64,000 nucleotides of DNA from CAIWHR01 sp963830485 (GTDB lineage: Bacteria; Pseudomonadota; Gammaproteobacteria; Burkholderiales; Casimicrobiaceae). Of this stretch, positions 1 to 10,714 are shown one piece after another (positions within the stretch are counted from its first letter, which is position 1; the number at the start of each line of letters is the position of its first letter). The stretch is from NCBI GenBank assembly GCA_963830485.1, contig CAWHNE010000001.1, positions 1 through 64,000 on the forward strand. The letters run 5' to 3'. Both the position numbers and the translations under genes were made by a program. Under the pieces are notes generated by a model. It worked only from the letters and a program-made list of their open reading frames with translations. It searched no databases and was not told the DNA's origin.

Positions 1-30
1 GATGAAGTCCTGGTGGCGCTGAAGTCCTGA
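1..30 (+). CDS. 3' end of an unidentified gene (partial)
   Basis: The first nine codons read D-E-V-L-V-A-L-K-S and end at TGA at 28-30. The frame is open to the window edge, so this is probably the tail of a gene that begins upstream. A CoA-transferase follows 78 bases later on the same strand, so an acyl-CoA metabolism gene would fit, but nine residues cannot identify it. Confidence 0.35.
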   Translation, partial: DEVLVALKS

Positions 31-108
31 GCGCCGGTCGCCCCGTCCCACCGTGTCGACGGCACCTGCGCGCGGGAATGCCGGTCGTGCGCGCCGACCG
101 ATGAAGCG

Positions 109-1344
109 ATGTCCGGCCCACTCTCCCATCTGACCGTTCTCGATCTGTCCCGCGTGCTCGCCGGTCCGTGGTGCACGCAGCTGCTCGCGGATCTCGGCGC
201 GACCGTCGTCAAGATCGAGCGCCCCGGCGCGGGCGACGACACGCGCGCGTGGGGTCCGCCCTACCTGAAGGACGCCGCCGGTCGCGACACCAGCGAGGCC
301 GCGTACTACCTGTCGTGCAACCGCGGCAAGCTGTCGGTCGCCGTCGACTTCACGGCACCGGAGGGGCGACGGATCGTCCGGGACCTCGCCCGGCAGGCGG
401 ACGTGCTCGTCGAGAACTACAAGGTCGGCGGCCTGGAGAAACACGGGCTCGACTACGCGAGCATCGCCGCGCTCAACCCGCGGCTCGTCTACGCGTCGAT
501 CACGGGCTTCGGCCAGGACGGCCCGTACGCGGACCGCGCGGGCTACGACTTCATCATCCAGGGCATGTCCGGGTTCATGAGCGTCACGGGCGAGCGCGAC
601 GACCTGCCCGGCGGCGGACCGCAGAAGGCCGGCATCGCGATCTCCGATCTGATGACCGGGATGTACGCGACCGTCGCGATCCAGGCGGCGCTCGCCCACC
701 GCGACCGCACCGGGCAGGGGCAGTGGATCGACACCTGCCTGTTCGACTCGGCGGTGGCGATGATGGCCGTGATGAACCTCAATTACCTCGTGACCGGCAA
801 GGCCCCCGGACGTGCGGGCAATGCGCACCAGAACATCGTGCCTTACCAGGTGTTCGCCTGCGCCGACGGCCACGTGATCCTCGCCGTCGGCAACGACAGC
901 CAGTTCGCGAAGTTCTGCGAGGCCGCGGACCGTCGCGGCTGGGCGGTCGACGAGCGTTTCGCGAAGAACGCGGACCGCGTGCGCAACCGCGACGTGCTCG
1001 TGCCGCTCGTCGCGGACGTGATGACGACGCGCTCGCAGCGCGCATGGCTCGCCGCGCTCGAGCCGCTGGGCGTTCCCTGCGGCCCGATCAACCGGCTCGA
1101 TCAGGTGTTCGCCGACCCGCAGCTCGCGGCGCGCGGATTGCGCATGGACCTGCCGCATCCGCTCGCGGGGACGGTCCCGCAGGTCGGCACGCCGGTCAAG
1201 TTCTCGGCGACGCCGCCGGACTACGGACGTGCGCCCCCGCTGCTGGGCGAGCACACGGCGGACGTGCTGCGCGGGCGCCTTGCGATGAACGACGGGACGA
1301 TCGCAGAACTGGCGGCGCGCGGCGTAATCCAGTTGTACCCATGA
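109..1344 (+). CDS. CaiB/BaiF family (class III) CoA-transferase
   Basis: A 411-residue intact protein that moves CoA from an acyl-CoA to a free carboxylic acid in the cytoplasm. The N-terminus has the family hallmark LDLSRVLAGPWCTQLLADLG, followed by VVKIERPGAGDDTR. The segment KAGIAISDLMTGMYA places the expected catalytic aspartate at residue 180. The length is normal for the family (about 400). The ATG at 109 follows a short gap after the preceding gene and starts directly before the conserved N-terminus. The last codons overlap the start of the next gene by four bases (ATGA), which suggests translational coupling. The substrate cannot be read from the sequence. It is one of the few long genes in this half with no frameshift. 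Confidence 0.9.
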   Translation: MSGPLSHLTVLDLSRVLAGPWCTQLLADLGATVVKIERPGAGDDTRAWGPPYLKDAAGRDTSEAAYYLSCNRGKLSVAVDFTAPEGRRIVRDLARQADVLVENYKVGGLEKHGLDYASIAALNPRLVYASITGFGQDGPYADRAGYDFIIQGMSGFMSVTGERDDLPGGGPQKAGIAISDLMTGMYATVAIQAALAHRDRTGQGQWIDTCLFDSAVAMMAVMNLNYLVTGKAPGRAGNAHQNIVPYQVFACADGHVILAVGNDSQFAKFCEAADRRGWAVDERFAKNADRVRNRDVLVPLVADVMTTRSQRAWLAALEPLGVPCGPINRLDQVFADPQLAARGLRMDLPHPLAGTVPQVGTPVKFSATPPDYGRAPPLLGEHTADVLRGRLAMNDGTIAELAARGVIQLYP

Positions 1345-4300
1345 CCCGGCGTCCTGCGTTCTGGGTCGCCTATGCGCTGCTCGCGGCGCTCGCCCTCGTC
1401 GTCGCCTGGCGGCTGTTCCCGCTCGCGATCCCGCTCGTCAACCTCGACATCACGCTCTCGCGCGGCGCCGCCGTCGCGAAGGCCGAAGCGCTCGCGGAAT
1501 CCCTCAAGCTCGCCCCGGCCGGCGCGCGCAGCGCCGTGCGTTTCGCGCACGATGCGCAGACGCAGAACTACGTCGAGCTCGAGGGCGGAGGCAAGGCAGC
1601 CTTCGCCGCGCTGATCGGGGGCGACGCCTATGCCCCCTACTGGTGGGACGTGCGCATCTTCAAGCCCGGGGAGGTCGACGAGGTCACGATCCGCTTCAGG
1701 CCCGACGGCGCGCCGAACGGCTTCGGCCGGCGCGTTGCCGAGACGTTCGTGCGCGCCGACGCGACGAAGGCGCTCGCGCCGGCCGCCGCCCGCGCGCTCG
1801 CCGAGGAGCGCGCCGCCGCCGACTGGAAGGTCGACCTCGCGCCGTACGCGATCCTCGAACAATCGCAGCAGACGCGCGCGACGGGCCGCGTCGACCACAC
1901 GTTCGTCTACCAGCGCGCCGAAAGACTCGGCGACGCGCGCATCCGGCTGCGCCTCACCGTCGCCGGCGACGAGCTGATGGAGGTCGCGCCGTACGTCCAC
2001 GTCCCCGAATCGTTCGAGCGGCGATTCCGCGAGTTGCGCAGCGCGAACGACACGATCGCCGGCATCGCGAGCGTGGCCGCGGGGCTCTTTTACGGCCTCG
2101 GCGGCTGCATCCTCGGCGCGCTGTGGCTCGCGCGCAAGCACTGGCTCGTGGTCCGCCCGGCGCTCGCCGCAGGCGCCCTGGTGGGCGGCCTGCTGGCGGC
2201 GGTGACGCTGTCGGCATCGCCGGCCGCGTGGTTCGAGTTCGACACCGCGCAGGCGACGTCGATCTTCTGGCTGCGTCAGGCGGGCAGGGCGCTGGCGGTG
2301 CTGATCGGCGGCGGGCTCTTCTACACGCTCGTGTTCATGTCCGCGGAGAGCCTCGTGCGCCGCGCGTTCCCGCGGCAGCCGCAACTCTGGCGGCTCTGGT
2401 CGAAGGACGCCGCGGCGACGCGCGCGGTGCTCGGGCGCACCGTCGGCGGCTATCTGTTCGTTCCGGTCGAGCTCGCGCTGGTCGCCGGCTTCTACTACGC
2501 AACCAACCAGTGGCTGGGGTGGTGGCAGCCGTCGGAGGTGCTGACCGACCCCAACATCCTGTCCTCGGCGGTACCGGCACTGATGCCGGTCGCGATGTCG
2601 CTGCAGGCCGGATTCATGGAGGAGTGCCTCTTCCGGGCCGTCCCGCTCGCGCTCGGCGCGCTGATCGGAGCGCATTTCGGCCACCGGCGCACGGGCATCG
2701 CCGTCGCGCTCGTGCTGCAGGCCGTCGTCTTCGGCGCCGCGCACGCCAATTACCCCGGCTTTCCGCCGTACTCGCGCCTGGTCGAGCTGGTGATCCCGTC
2801 GCTGATCTGGGGGGGCATCTTCCTGCGCTTCGGGCTGCTGCCGACGATCCTCCTGCACGCGCTGTTCGACCTCTCGCTGTTCTCCATCCCGCTCTACCTG
2901 ATCGACGTGCCCGGCGCCTGGCTGCAGCGCGCGATCGTCGTCGCTCGCCGCGCTGGTGCCGCTCGCGATGGTTCTCCGCCGCCGGGCCGCCGCGGGGACG
3001 TGGGGCGAGCTCGCGCCGTCGCTCCTGAACGGCGCGTGGTCGCCGCCGGATCGGGCTCCCGCGCCCGAGATGCACGCGCCACGGTTCGTCGCGTCGCGGG
3101 CCGAGGTCCTCGCGCAGCGATCCCTGCCCGCACTCGGCATTGCGGGGGCCATCGCATGGCTCGCGTTCGTTCCGATGCAGGGCGACGCGCCGTCGATGCC
3201 GCTCGACCGCGAGCGCGCGGAGGCGGCGGCGGATGCGGCGCTCGAAGCGCGCGGCGTCAGGCTCGGCCCCGAATGGCGGCGCCTGTCGACGGTGTCGCTC
3301 GCGAACGAGCGGGACGTATGGCCGCAGCACAAGTTCGTCTGGCAGGAAGCGGGTCCGGCGGCCTACCGCGCGCTCGTCGGCGGGACGCTCGCGCCGCCGC
3401 TCTGGCAGGTCCGCTACGCGATGTTCGAAGGCGACGTCGCCGCGCGCGCCGAGGAGTGGCGACTTTCGATCGAGCCCGACGGACGCGTGCGGCAGCTCCG
3501 CCACATCCTGCCGGAGGCGAGACCGGGTGCGCGTCTCGCCGAGGACGCGGCGCTCGCCGTGGCGCAGGCCGGATTGCGCGAACGCTTCGCCATCGATCCG
3601 GCAGCGCTGAAGCTGGTGGCGGCCGAGGAAACGGAGCGGCCGGCGCGCACCGACTGGGCGTTCACGTTCGCGGACCCGCGCGTCGACGTGGGCAAGGACG
3701 GCGAGGCACGTCTCGGCGTGGCGGTCGCCGGGGACGAAGTCGTCGGGGCGGGCCGGTTCGTCCACGTGCCCGAGCAATGGATGCGCGCGGAACGCGAACG
3801 CGACGGCCGGATGCAGATCGCGAAGGTCGCCGGTGCCCTGCTCGTCGCGCTCGCCGGGATCGCGGCGATCGTCTTCGGCGTGCAAAGCTGGATGCGGGGT
3901 CACTGCGACACGCGCGCGGTGCTGCTGGTGCTGTCGATCAATCTTTGCGCGGCGGTGGCCGGCATCGCGGTCATGTGGCCGGTGCTCGCGGCGAAGCTCA
4001 AGACGACCGAGCCGGTCGCCTGGCAGGTGCTGCTGATGGTCTCGGGATCGCTCCTCGCCGCGGCGCTCGGCGCGCTGGTCGTCGCCCTGGCCACGGGCGT
4101 CGGCGCGTGGGCCGCGCGCGCCGCGCGGCAGACACCGCTGTCCGGGCCGCTGCCGCCGTGGGCGGCGGGCGCGGCCGCCGCGCTCCTCGTTGCCGGCGTG
4201 TCGACGCTCGCCGGTGCGCTCGTCCCGCCGGAGGTCCCGCGCTGGCCCTCGCTGGCGCTGGCGTCCGCGGCATCCCCCGTGGCTGCGGCGGCGCTCGAAG

Positions 4301-4734
4301 GCGTCGGCGTTCTCTCGTCGATTGGTATCGCCCTCTTTGTCCTGACCCTGCTGGAGCGGCTTACTGCTGCCTGGACACGGCGAACGTGGCTCGCGCTCGC
4401 GCTCGTCGTGCTGCTGGTGGGCGCGACCGCGGCCGTGAGGTCGGGGACCGGGACGAGCGCCGCTGCCGAAGGACTCGTCGCGGGGCTGATCGCCGCCGCG
4501 ATCGTCTACGGCGTGCTTCGCTTCGACGCGCGGACAGTTCCCGGCTACGTCGTGGCGATGGCGCTGCTCGGTGCTGCGGAAGACGCCGTGCTCGACGCCA
4601 CGCCGGCCGGCTGGACCGCGTTCGCGATCGGCGCGGCCGTCAGCGTCGCCGTGGGCTATGCGGCGCACCGCTACCTCGGTCGGCCGCTGCCCCCGACCGG
4701 ACACGAGCCCGATTCCGGCGCGCCGCCCGTGTGA
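1341..4734 (+). CDS. Large CPBP-family intramembrane protease with duplicated flanking domains (one frameshift)
   Basis: About 1,130 residues once an extra base near 2944 is removed; the reading then passes from RAIVV into LAALVPLAMVL without loss. The middle (roughly residues 380-530) is a CPBP (Abi/CAAX-type) membrane protease domain with EECLFRA (about 2620), FGAAHANYPGF and HALFDLSLF, which supply the expected Glu-Glu, Arg and His residues. It is multipass, with hydrophobic segments before and after this core. The N-terminal and C-terminal soluble parts resemble each other: AGDELMEVAPYVHVPE near 1965-2010 and AGDEVVGAGRFVHVPE near 3727-3775. The start ATG overlaps the upstream stop. The function is unknown; CPBP proteins process prenylated proteins or bacteriocins, or act as scaffolds. 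Confidence 0.75.
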
Positions 4735-4806
4735 AGCGTGGCCGGTTGCGCGCGGCGTGCGTCGCTGCGCGCTCCGTCGCCCGAGGTCGCCGGTTCGCGC
4801 TTACCC

Positions 4807-6409
4807 CTATCTGATCGTGACCCAGTACGGGATGACGTTGTTGTCGGCGCGGTGCACGGCGGTGACGTTGCTGCGCGTCGCCCACGGGATCACCTGCCGG
4901 TGCAGCGGAATGTGGTTGGTCTCCGCGTTGTGCGCGAGCAGCGCCTCGTGGATCTGGGCGAGGCGCTCGGTCGGCGTTCATGTTGACCTTGATCTTCGCT
5001 GTCAGCTCGTCGAGCTTCGGGTTCGTGTAGCGGCCGTAGTTGTAGTCGCCGTCGCCCTTGCCGTTGTGCGTCGACAGCACCGGCTGCAGCATGAAGATCG
5101 CGTCGGTCGTGCCGCCGCCCCAGCCCAGCATGTACATGCTCGTGTCGGTCTTCTCGAGCTTGGGGAAGTAGACCGCGCGCGGCATCGTGTTGACCTTGGT
5201 CTTGACGCCGACCTGCGACCACATCGCCGCCAGCGCCTGGCAGATCTTCTCGTCGTTGACGTAGCGGTTGTTCGGGCAGTCGAGCGTGACCTCGAAGCCG
5301 TTCGGATAGCCGGCCTCGGCGAGCAGCTTCTTCGCGCGCTCGCGGTCGTAGGGCAGCCGCTTCTCGATCTCCGGCGTCGTCTGAGCGGCGACGGCAGCAT
5401 GCGCGCCCGACGGCTGCGACAGTCCGCGCATCGTGTTCTTCTTGATCGCCTCGATGTCGACCGCGTGGTAGAGCGCCTGGCGCACGCGCTTGTCCTTGAA
5501 CGGATTCTTGCCCTTGACGTTCGAGTACAGGAGCTCGTCGCGCGCCTGGTCCATGCCGATGAACACGATCCGGTTCTCGGTGCCTTCGAGCACCTTGATC
5601 CCCGGCGTCTGCGCGAGGCGCGGCACGTCCTGCGGCGGCGGGTCGTTGACGAGGTCGACTTCGCCCGAGATGCAGCGCCGCGACGCGCGTCGCGTCGGAG
5701 ACGATCGGCGTGTAGATCACGTCGTCGGCGTTGCCCTCGAAGCGTCCGGCCTTGATGCCCCACCAGTTCGGGTTCTTCACGAGCACCGTCTTGACGTCGG
5801 GCTCGCGCGCCTTCAGCATGTACGGGCCCGGTGCCGTTCGCCTGGCGCGCGGTGATCATGTCCTCCTTCTGCGTGAAGTTCTGCGGCTTCGTCGCGCGGT
5901 TCTTCTCGCACCAGGCCTTGCTCATGATGTTGATCGTCGCGATGTGCTCGAGCTCGATCGGGTTGGGGCCGTTGGTCGTGAACTCGACGGTCAGGTCGTC
6001 GATCTTCTTCGGGATGCCCGACGCGTTGGCGTAGGCGCGCAGCTGCGACGTGTCGGCGCGCGCGCGCTCGAAGCTGAACACGACGTCGTCGGCGGTGAAC
6101 GGCGTGCCGTCGTGGAACTTGACGCCGGGGCGCAGCTTGAAGCGCCACGTCGTCGGGATTGACCTGCGTCCACGACTCGGCGAGCGCCGGCACGAGGCCG
6201 AGCTTCTTGTCGCGCTGACGAGCAGGAATTCGTAGACGAGCTGGTTGATGTTGTTGGTCAGGTTCTCGTTCTGCGAATGCGGGTCGGTCGTCTGCATGTC
6301 GCCGCGGCCGGCCCAGCGCAGGGTCGCGGCGTCGGCCTGCGGCGCGGCGAAGCGCGAGCGCCGAAGCCAGCGCGACGGCGAGCGCGGCAGCGGCCAGGTT
6401 TCGGATCAT
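4807..6409 (-). CDS. ABC transporter substrate-binding protein, peptide/nickel type (SBP_bac_5)
   Basis: A periplasmic solute-binding protein of about 530 residues, starting at ATG (6409-6407) after an AGGAG ribosome site. The signal peptide is MIRNLAAAALAVALASALAL. Family landmarks are DPHSQNENLTNNINQLVYE, ESWTQVNP, the LRPGVKFHDGTPFTADDVVF block, and KDKRVRQALYHAVDIEAI. The C-terminus reads NNVIPYWVTIR and stops at 4807. At least four single-base frameshifts interrupt the frame (near 4975, 5675, 5822 and 6150), but conservation is continuous between them, so the gene is probably intact in the cell. No permease or ATPase lies nearby. The ligand is most likely oligopeptides or a related compound; this is inferred from the family only. 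Confidence 0.85.
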
Positions 6410-6576
6410 CGGGTCTCCTCTGGGAACATGGCCGGCCGGAGCGCATGCGCACGGGCGCCCCTGCGCCGGTGGCGGCGATGATAACGCGCGGCGACGCGGC
6501 GAGGTAGAATCCGCGCCGCTCGAACGGATCCGCCGCATCGGACGCAGCACTGCCTTCGGATGCACTCCCGCCGCCC

Positions 6577-9500
6577 ATGACCACGCCTTCTCCCGCCGCC
6601 CGCCTCTCCGCCCGGCTTGCCGCTGGCCATGGCCGCGGACGCCGTCGCGCTCGCGCGGCGCATCGACCGCGCGCGCCGCGCGCACGCGCCGGCGGCGCGA
6701 ATGGGAGCGGATCGCGGCGGCCGTCGACGCGTTCGGTGCGAGCGCCGGCGGGCGCGCGCCGCGCGCCAAGCCCGCCGATCGCCTATCCGCCGGAGCTGCC
6801 GGTCGCGCAGCGCGCCGACGAGATCGCGCGCGACGATCCGCGAGCATCAGGTGGTCATCGTCTGCGGCGAGACGGGCTCGGGCAAGACGACGCAGCTGCC
6901 CAAGATCTGCCTCGCGATCGGGCCGCGGCGAGCGCGGCCTGATCGGCCACACGCAGCCGCGGCGCATCGCGGCGCGCGCGGTCGCCGCGCGGATCGCGCA
7001 GGAGCTCGGCGCAGACGGTCGGCGACGCGGTCGGCTACAAGGTCCGCTTCACCGACCACACGAAGCCCGACGCCTTCGTCAAGCTGATGACCGACGGCAT
7101 CCTGCTCGCCGAGACGCAGGGCGACCGCGCTGCTCGCCGCGTACGACACGATCATCGTCGACGAGGCGCACGAGCGCAGCCTCAACATCGATTTCCTGCT
7201 GGGCTACCTGAAGCAGCTTGCTGCCGCAGCGGCCCGACCTCAAGGTGATCGTCACGTCGGCCACGCTCGACGCCGAGCGCTTCGCGCGGCACTTCGGCAC
7301 GCGACGGGCCGGCCCGCGCCGGTGATCGAGGTCTCGGGCCGCGACGTATCCGGTCGAGATCCGCTACCGGCCGCTCAGGACCGCGACGAGCGAGACCGAG
7401 ACGAGGCCGACGACGAGGAGGAGCTCGAGGATGCGATCGTCGACGCGGCCGAGGACCTCTGGCGCGAGGGGCCGGGCGACATCCTCGTCTTCCTGCCCGG
7501 CGAGCGCGAGATCCGCGAGACCGGCGGAACTGCTGCGGCGCGAGCCTCGCGCGCCGCCCGTACGCGGCGCGCCGTCGAGATCCTGCCGCTCTACGCGCGG
7601 CTTTCGGTGGCGGAGCAGCAGCGCGTGTTCGCGCCGTCGCGCGGGCGGCGCATCGTGCTCGCGACCAACGTCGCCGAGACCTCGCTCACCGTGCCGGGCA
7701 TCCGCTACGTGATCGACGCGGGCCTCGCGCGCGTCAAGCGCTATTCGCTGCGCAACAAGACGACGCTGCTGCAGATCGAGAAGATCTCGCAGGCGGCGGC
7801 GAACCAGCGCGCCGGGCGCTGCGGCCGCGTCGCCGACGGCATCTGCGTGCGGCTGTACGGCGAGGACGACTTCGCGGCGCGCCCGAAGTACACCGATCCG
7901 GAGATCCTGCGCTCGCTCGCTCGCGGCGGTGATCCTGCGCATGGCGGCGCTCGACCTGGGCGACGTCGAGGCGTTTCCGTTCCTCGAGCCGCCCGGCCCG
8001 CGCGCGATCGCCGACGGCTACCAGCTGCTGCAGGAGCTGGGCGCCGTCGACGCGAAGCGCGCGCTGACGCCGCTCGGGCGCGAGCTCGCGCGGCTGCCGG
8101 TCGATCCGCGCATCGGCCGCATGATCCTCGCGGCGCGCGAGCGGGGCTGCCTGGCCGAGGTGCTCGTCATCGCGAGCGCGCTGTCGGTGCCGGATCCGCG
8201 CGAGCGGCCGCTCGAGAAGCAGCAGGCGGCCGACCAGGCGCACCTGCGCTTTCGCGACGAGCGCTCGGATTTCCTGTCGCTCGCTCGCGCTGTGGGAGTT
8301 CTTCGAGCAGAAGCTCGGGCGAGAAGCTGTCGCACCGCCGGCTGGTCGACGCCTGCCGCGCGCAGTTCGTCTCGTACCTGCGGCTCGCGCGAGTGGCGCG
8401 ACGTGCACGCGCAGCTCGCGACGCGAGGTGGCCGAGCAGGGCTGGAAGTGGAAGCCGGAGCTGCCCGCGGCGATCGACGCGGCGCGCTACGCAGCGATCC
8501 ACCAGGCGCTGCTCGCGGGGCTGCTCGGCAACGTCGGCATGCAGGACGACGAGGGCGAGGGCTACCTCGGCGCGCGCGGCATCCGGTTCCACCTGCATCC
8601 CGGGATCCGGGCTCGCGAGGAAGCGGCCGAAATGGGTGCTCGCCGCCGAGCTCGTCGAGACGACGCGGCTCTACGCGCGCTGCGCGGCGAAGATCGAGCC
8701 GGAGTGGATCGAGGCGGTCGCCGGCGATCGCGTGACGCGCGACTACTTCGAGCCGCACTGGGACGCCGAGCGCGGCGAGGTCGTCGCGAGCGAGCGCGTG
8801 CAGCTCTACGGACTCACGCTGGTGGCGCGGCGCCGCGTCTCGTTCGGCGCGCATCGATCCGGCGGCCGCGCGCGAGGTCTTCATCCGCGAGGCGCTCGTG
8901 CCCGGCGCGCTCGCGACGCGGGGCGCGTTCCTCGCGCACAACCGCAGGCTCGTCGCGGAGGTCGCGGAGCTCGAGCACAAGGCGCGGCGGCAGGACGTGC
9001 TGGTCGACGACGAGGCGATCGCCGCGTTCTACGCCGAGCGCCTGCCCGCGGGCATTCATTCGCTCGCGACGTTCGAGCGCTGGCGCGAGGACGCCGAGCG
9101 GACGGATCCGCAGTTGCTGTTCCTCACGCGCGAAGCGCTGATGCGCCACGCCGCCGCGCACGTCACCGAGGAGCTCTTTCCCGAGACGCTCGCGATGGCG
9201 GGCACCGAGCTGCCGCTCAAGTACCGCTTCGCGCCGGGACATCCGCAGGACGGGCTCACGCTCACGGTGCCGCTCGCGCTCCTCAACCAGGTCGACGGCG
9301 ACGCGCCTCTCGTGGCTCGTCCCGGGCATGATCCGCGAAAAGGTGACGCTTCCTGCTGAAGGCGCTGCCCAAGGCGCTGCGCAACCGGCTCGTGCCGCTG
9401 CCCGACGCCGTGACCGCGTTCCTCGAGGCCGTGCCCTACGGACGCGGGTCGCTGCCCGACGCGCTGCGCGCTGCCTGCGAGCAGCGCCTGGGCGAGGCGC

Positions 9501-10549
9501 CGCCGGCCGACGCCTGGGACGGCGTCGACGCTGCCGGCGCATCTCGCGGTCAACGTGCGCGTCGTCGACGGCGCGGGCAGCGAGCTCGCGTCCGGGCGCG
9601 ACCTCGCGGCGCTGCGCGCGCAGCTGGGCGAGGCCGCGCAGCTGTCGTTCGCGCAGGCGGGCCCGGCGCTCGAGCGGCGCGGGCTGCGGGCCTGGGACTT
9701 CGGCGATCTGCCCGAGACGCTGACCACGGTCAAGCGCGGGCCAGCGCCTCACCGGCTATCCGGCGCTCGTCGACGACGGCGACAGCGTGTCGATCGCGCT
9801 CCTCGACACCGCGCGCGGCCGCGGACGCCGCGACGCGCGCCGGCGTCGTCCGCCTGATCCGCATCGCGCTGCAGGGACGTGCTCGCGCGGCTACGAGAAG
9901 GGCGGCGGCGCGGATTCGCGCAGGCGGCGCTGCAGCTCAAGACGGTCGATCCCGACCGACCGGCTGCTGGCCGACGTCGCTGGCCGCCGTGTGCGATCGC
10001 GCGTTCGTCGGCGACGATCCGCTGCCGCGATCGGAGCAGGCATTCGCCGAGCAGGTGAAGCGCGCCCGCACCCGCCTGCCGGCGGTCGCCGAGGGCGCGT
10101 TCCGGCTGCTCGCGACGATCGCCGGCCGAGCATCAGGCGCTGACGCAGCGCGCTCGCGGCGCTGCCGCCCGCGTGCGCCGCGGCTCGGCGCCGAGGTGCG
10201 GCGCCGCCGCGATGCCCTCGTCTATCCGGGCTTCTTCCACGCGACGCCGTGGGCGCAGCTCGCGCACCTGCCGCGCTACCTGACGGCGCTCGACCGGCGG
10301 CTCGCCAAGTTCGCCGAGAATCCGGCCCGCGACGCCCGCCACGCCGGACCGGTCGGCCGAGCTGGTGGCGAGCGGTATCGCGAGCGCGCCGAGCGCAACC
10401 GCAAGGCCGGCCGGGCCGAGCCGCGCTCGAGGAGTTCCGCTGGCTGCTGGAGGAGCTCTCGGTGTCGCTGTTCGCCCAGGAGCTCAGGACGCCCTTTCCC
10501 GGTGTCCTACAAGCGGGTGGAGAAGGCCTGGGCGGAAGTCTGCCGCTGA
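6577..10549 (+). CDS. hrpA: ATP-dependent RNA helicase HrpA (many frameshifts)
   Basis: A DEAH-box helicase of about 1,300 residues, the usual HrpA length, implicated in rescue of stalled ribosomes and mRNA processing. The motifs appear in order: Walker A GETGSGKT (about 6866-6889), DEAH (7160-7171), VTSATLDAERF, NVAETSLTVPG and QRAGRCGR (about 7804-7828). The C-terminal part ends RWLLEELSVSLFAQ and then a FPVSYKRVEKAW-type tail, as in other HrpA proteins. About one frameshift per 90 bases breaks the front part (for example near 6833, 6924, 7015, 7130, 7219 and 7304), each resolved by deleting one base. ATG 6577 gives MTTPSPAARLSARLA. The gene stands alone, divergent from the binding-protein gene upstream. 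Confidence 0.9.
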
Positions 10550-10714
10550 CGGCCGGTGCGAGGTCGCGTTGGCGCACGGATTGTCCCCGTGCTACAGTAA
10601 CTTGGCGCATTTTCGTCGAGTGCGGTCTGGTCGTCGCCGACGGCTGCTCGAGCTTGACCGTCAACCCGTCAGCGCCGGAGCGCGGCGGAAGCCGCGACAT
10701 GCCATGCCACCACC

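Noticed and set aside
1221..3332. A 703-codon minus-strand open frame
   Set aside because: Composition is Arg/Glu/Asp/His-rich with no domain, as expected for the antisense of GC-rich coding DNA. The plus strand carries the CPBP gene.
2614..4704. A 696-codon minus-strand open frame
   Set aside because: Same reason: antisense shadow of the CPBP gene.
168..4814. A 1,548-codon open frame on the plus strand
   Set aside because: Its first 1.2 kb is an Arg-rich shadow of the CoA-transferase in another frame; only the segment from 1341 to about 2944 is real and belongs to the CPBP gene.
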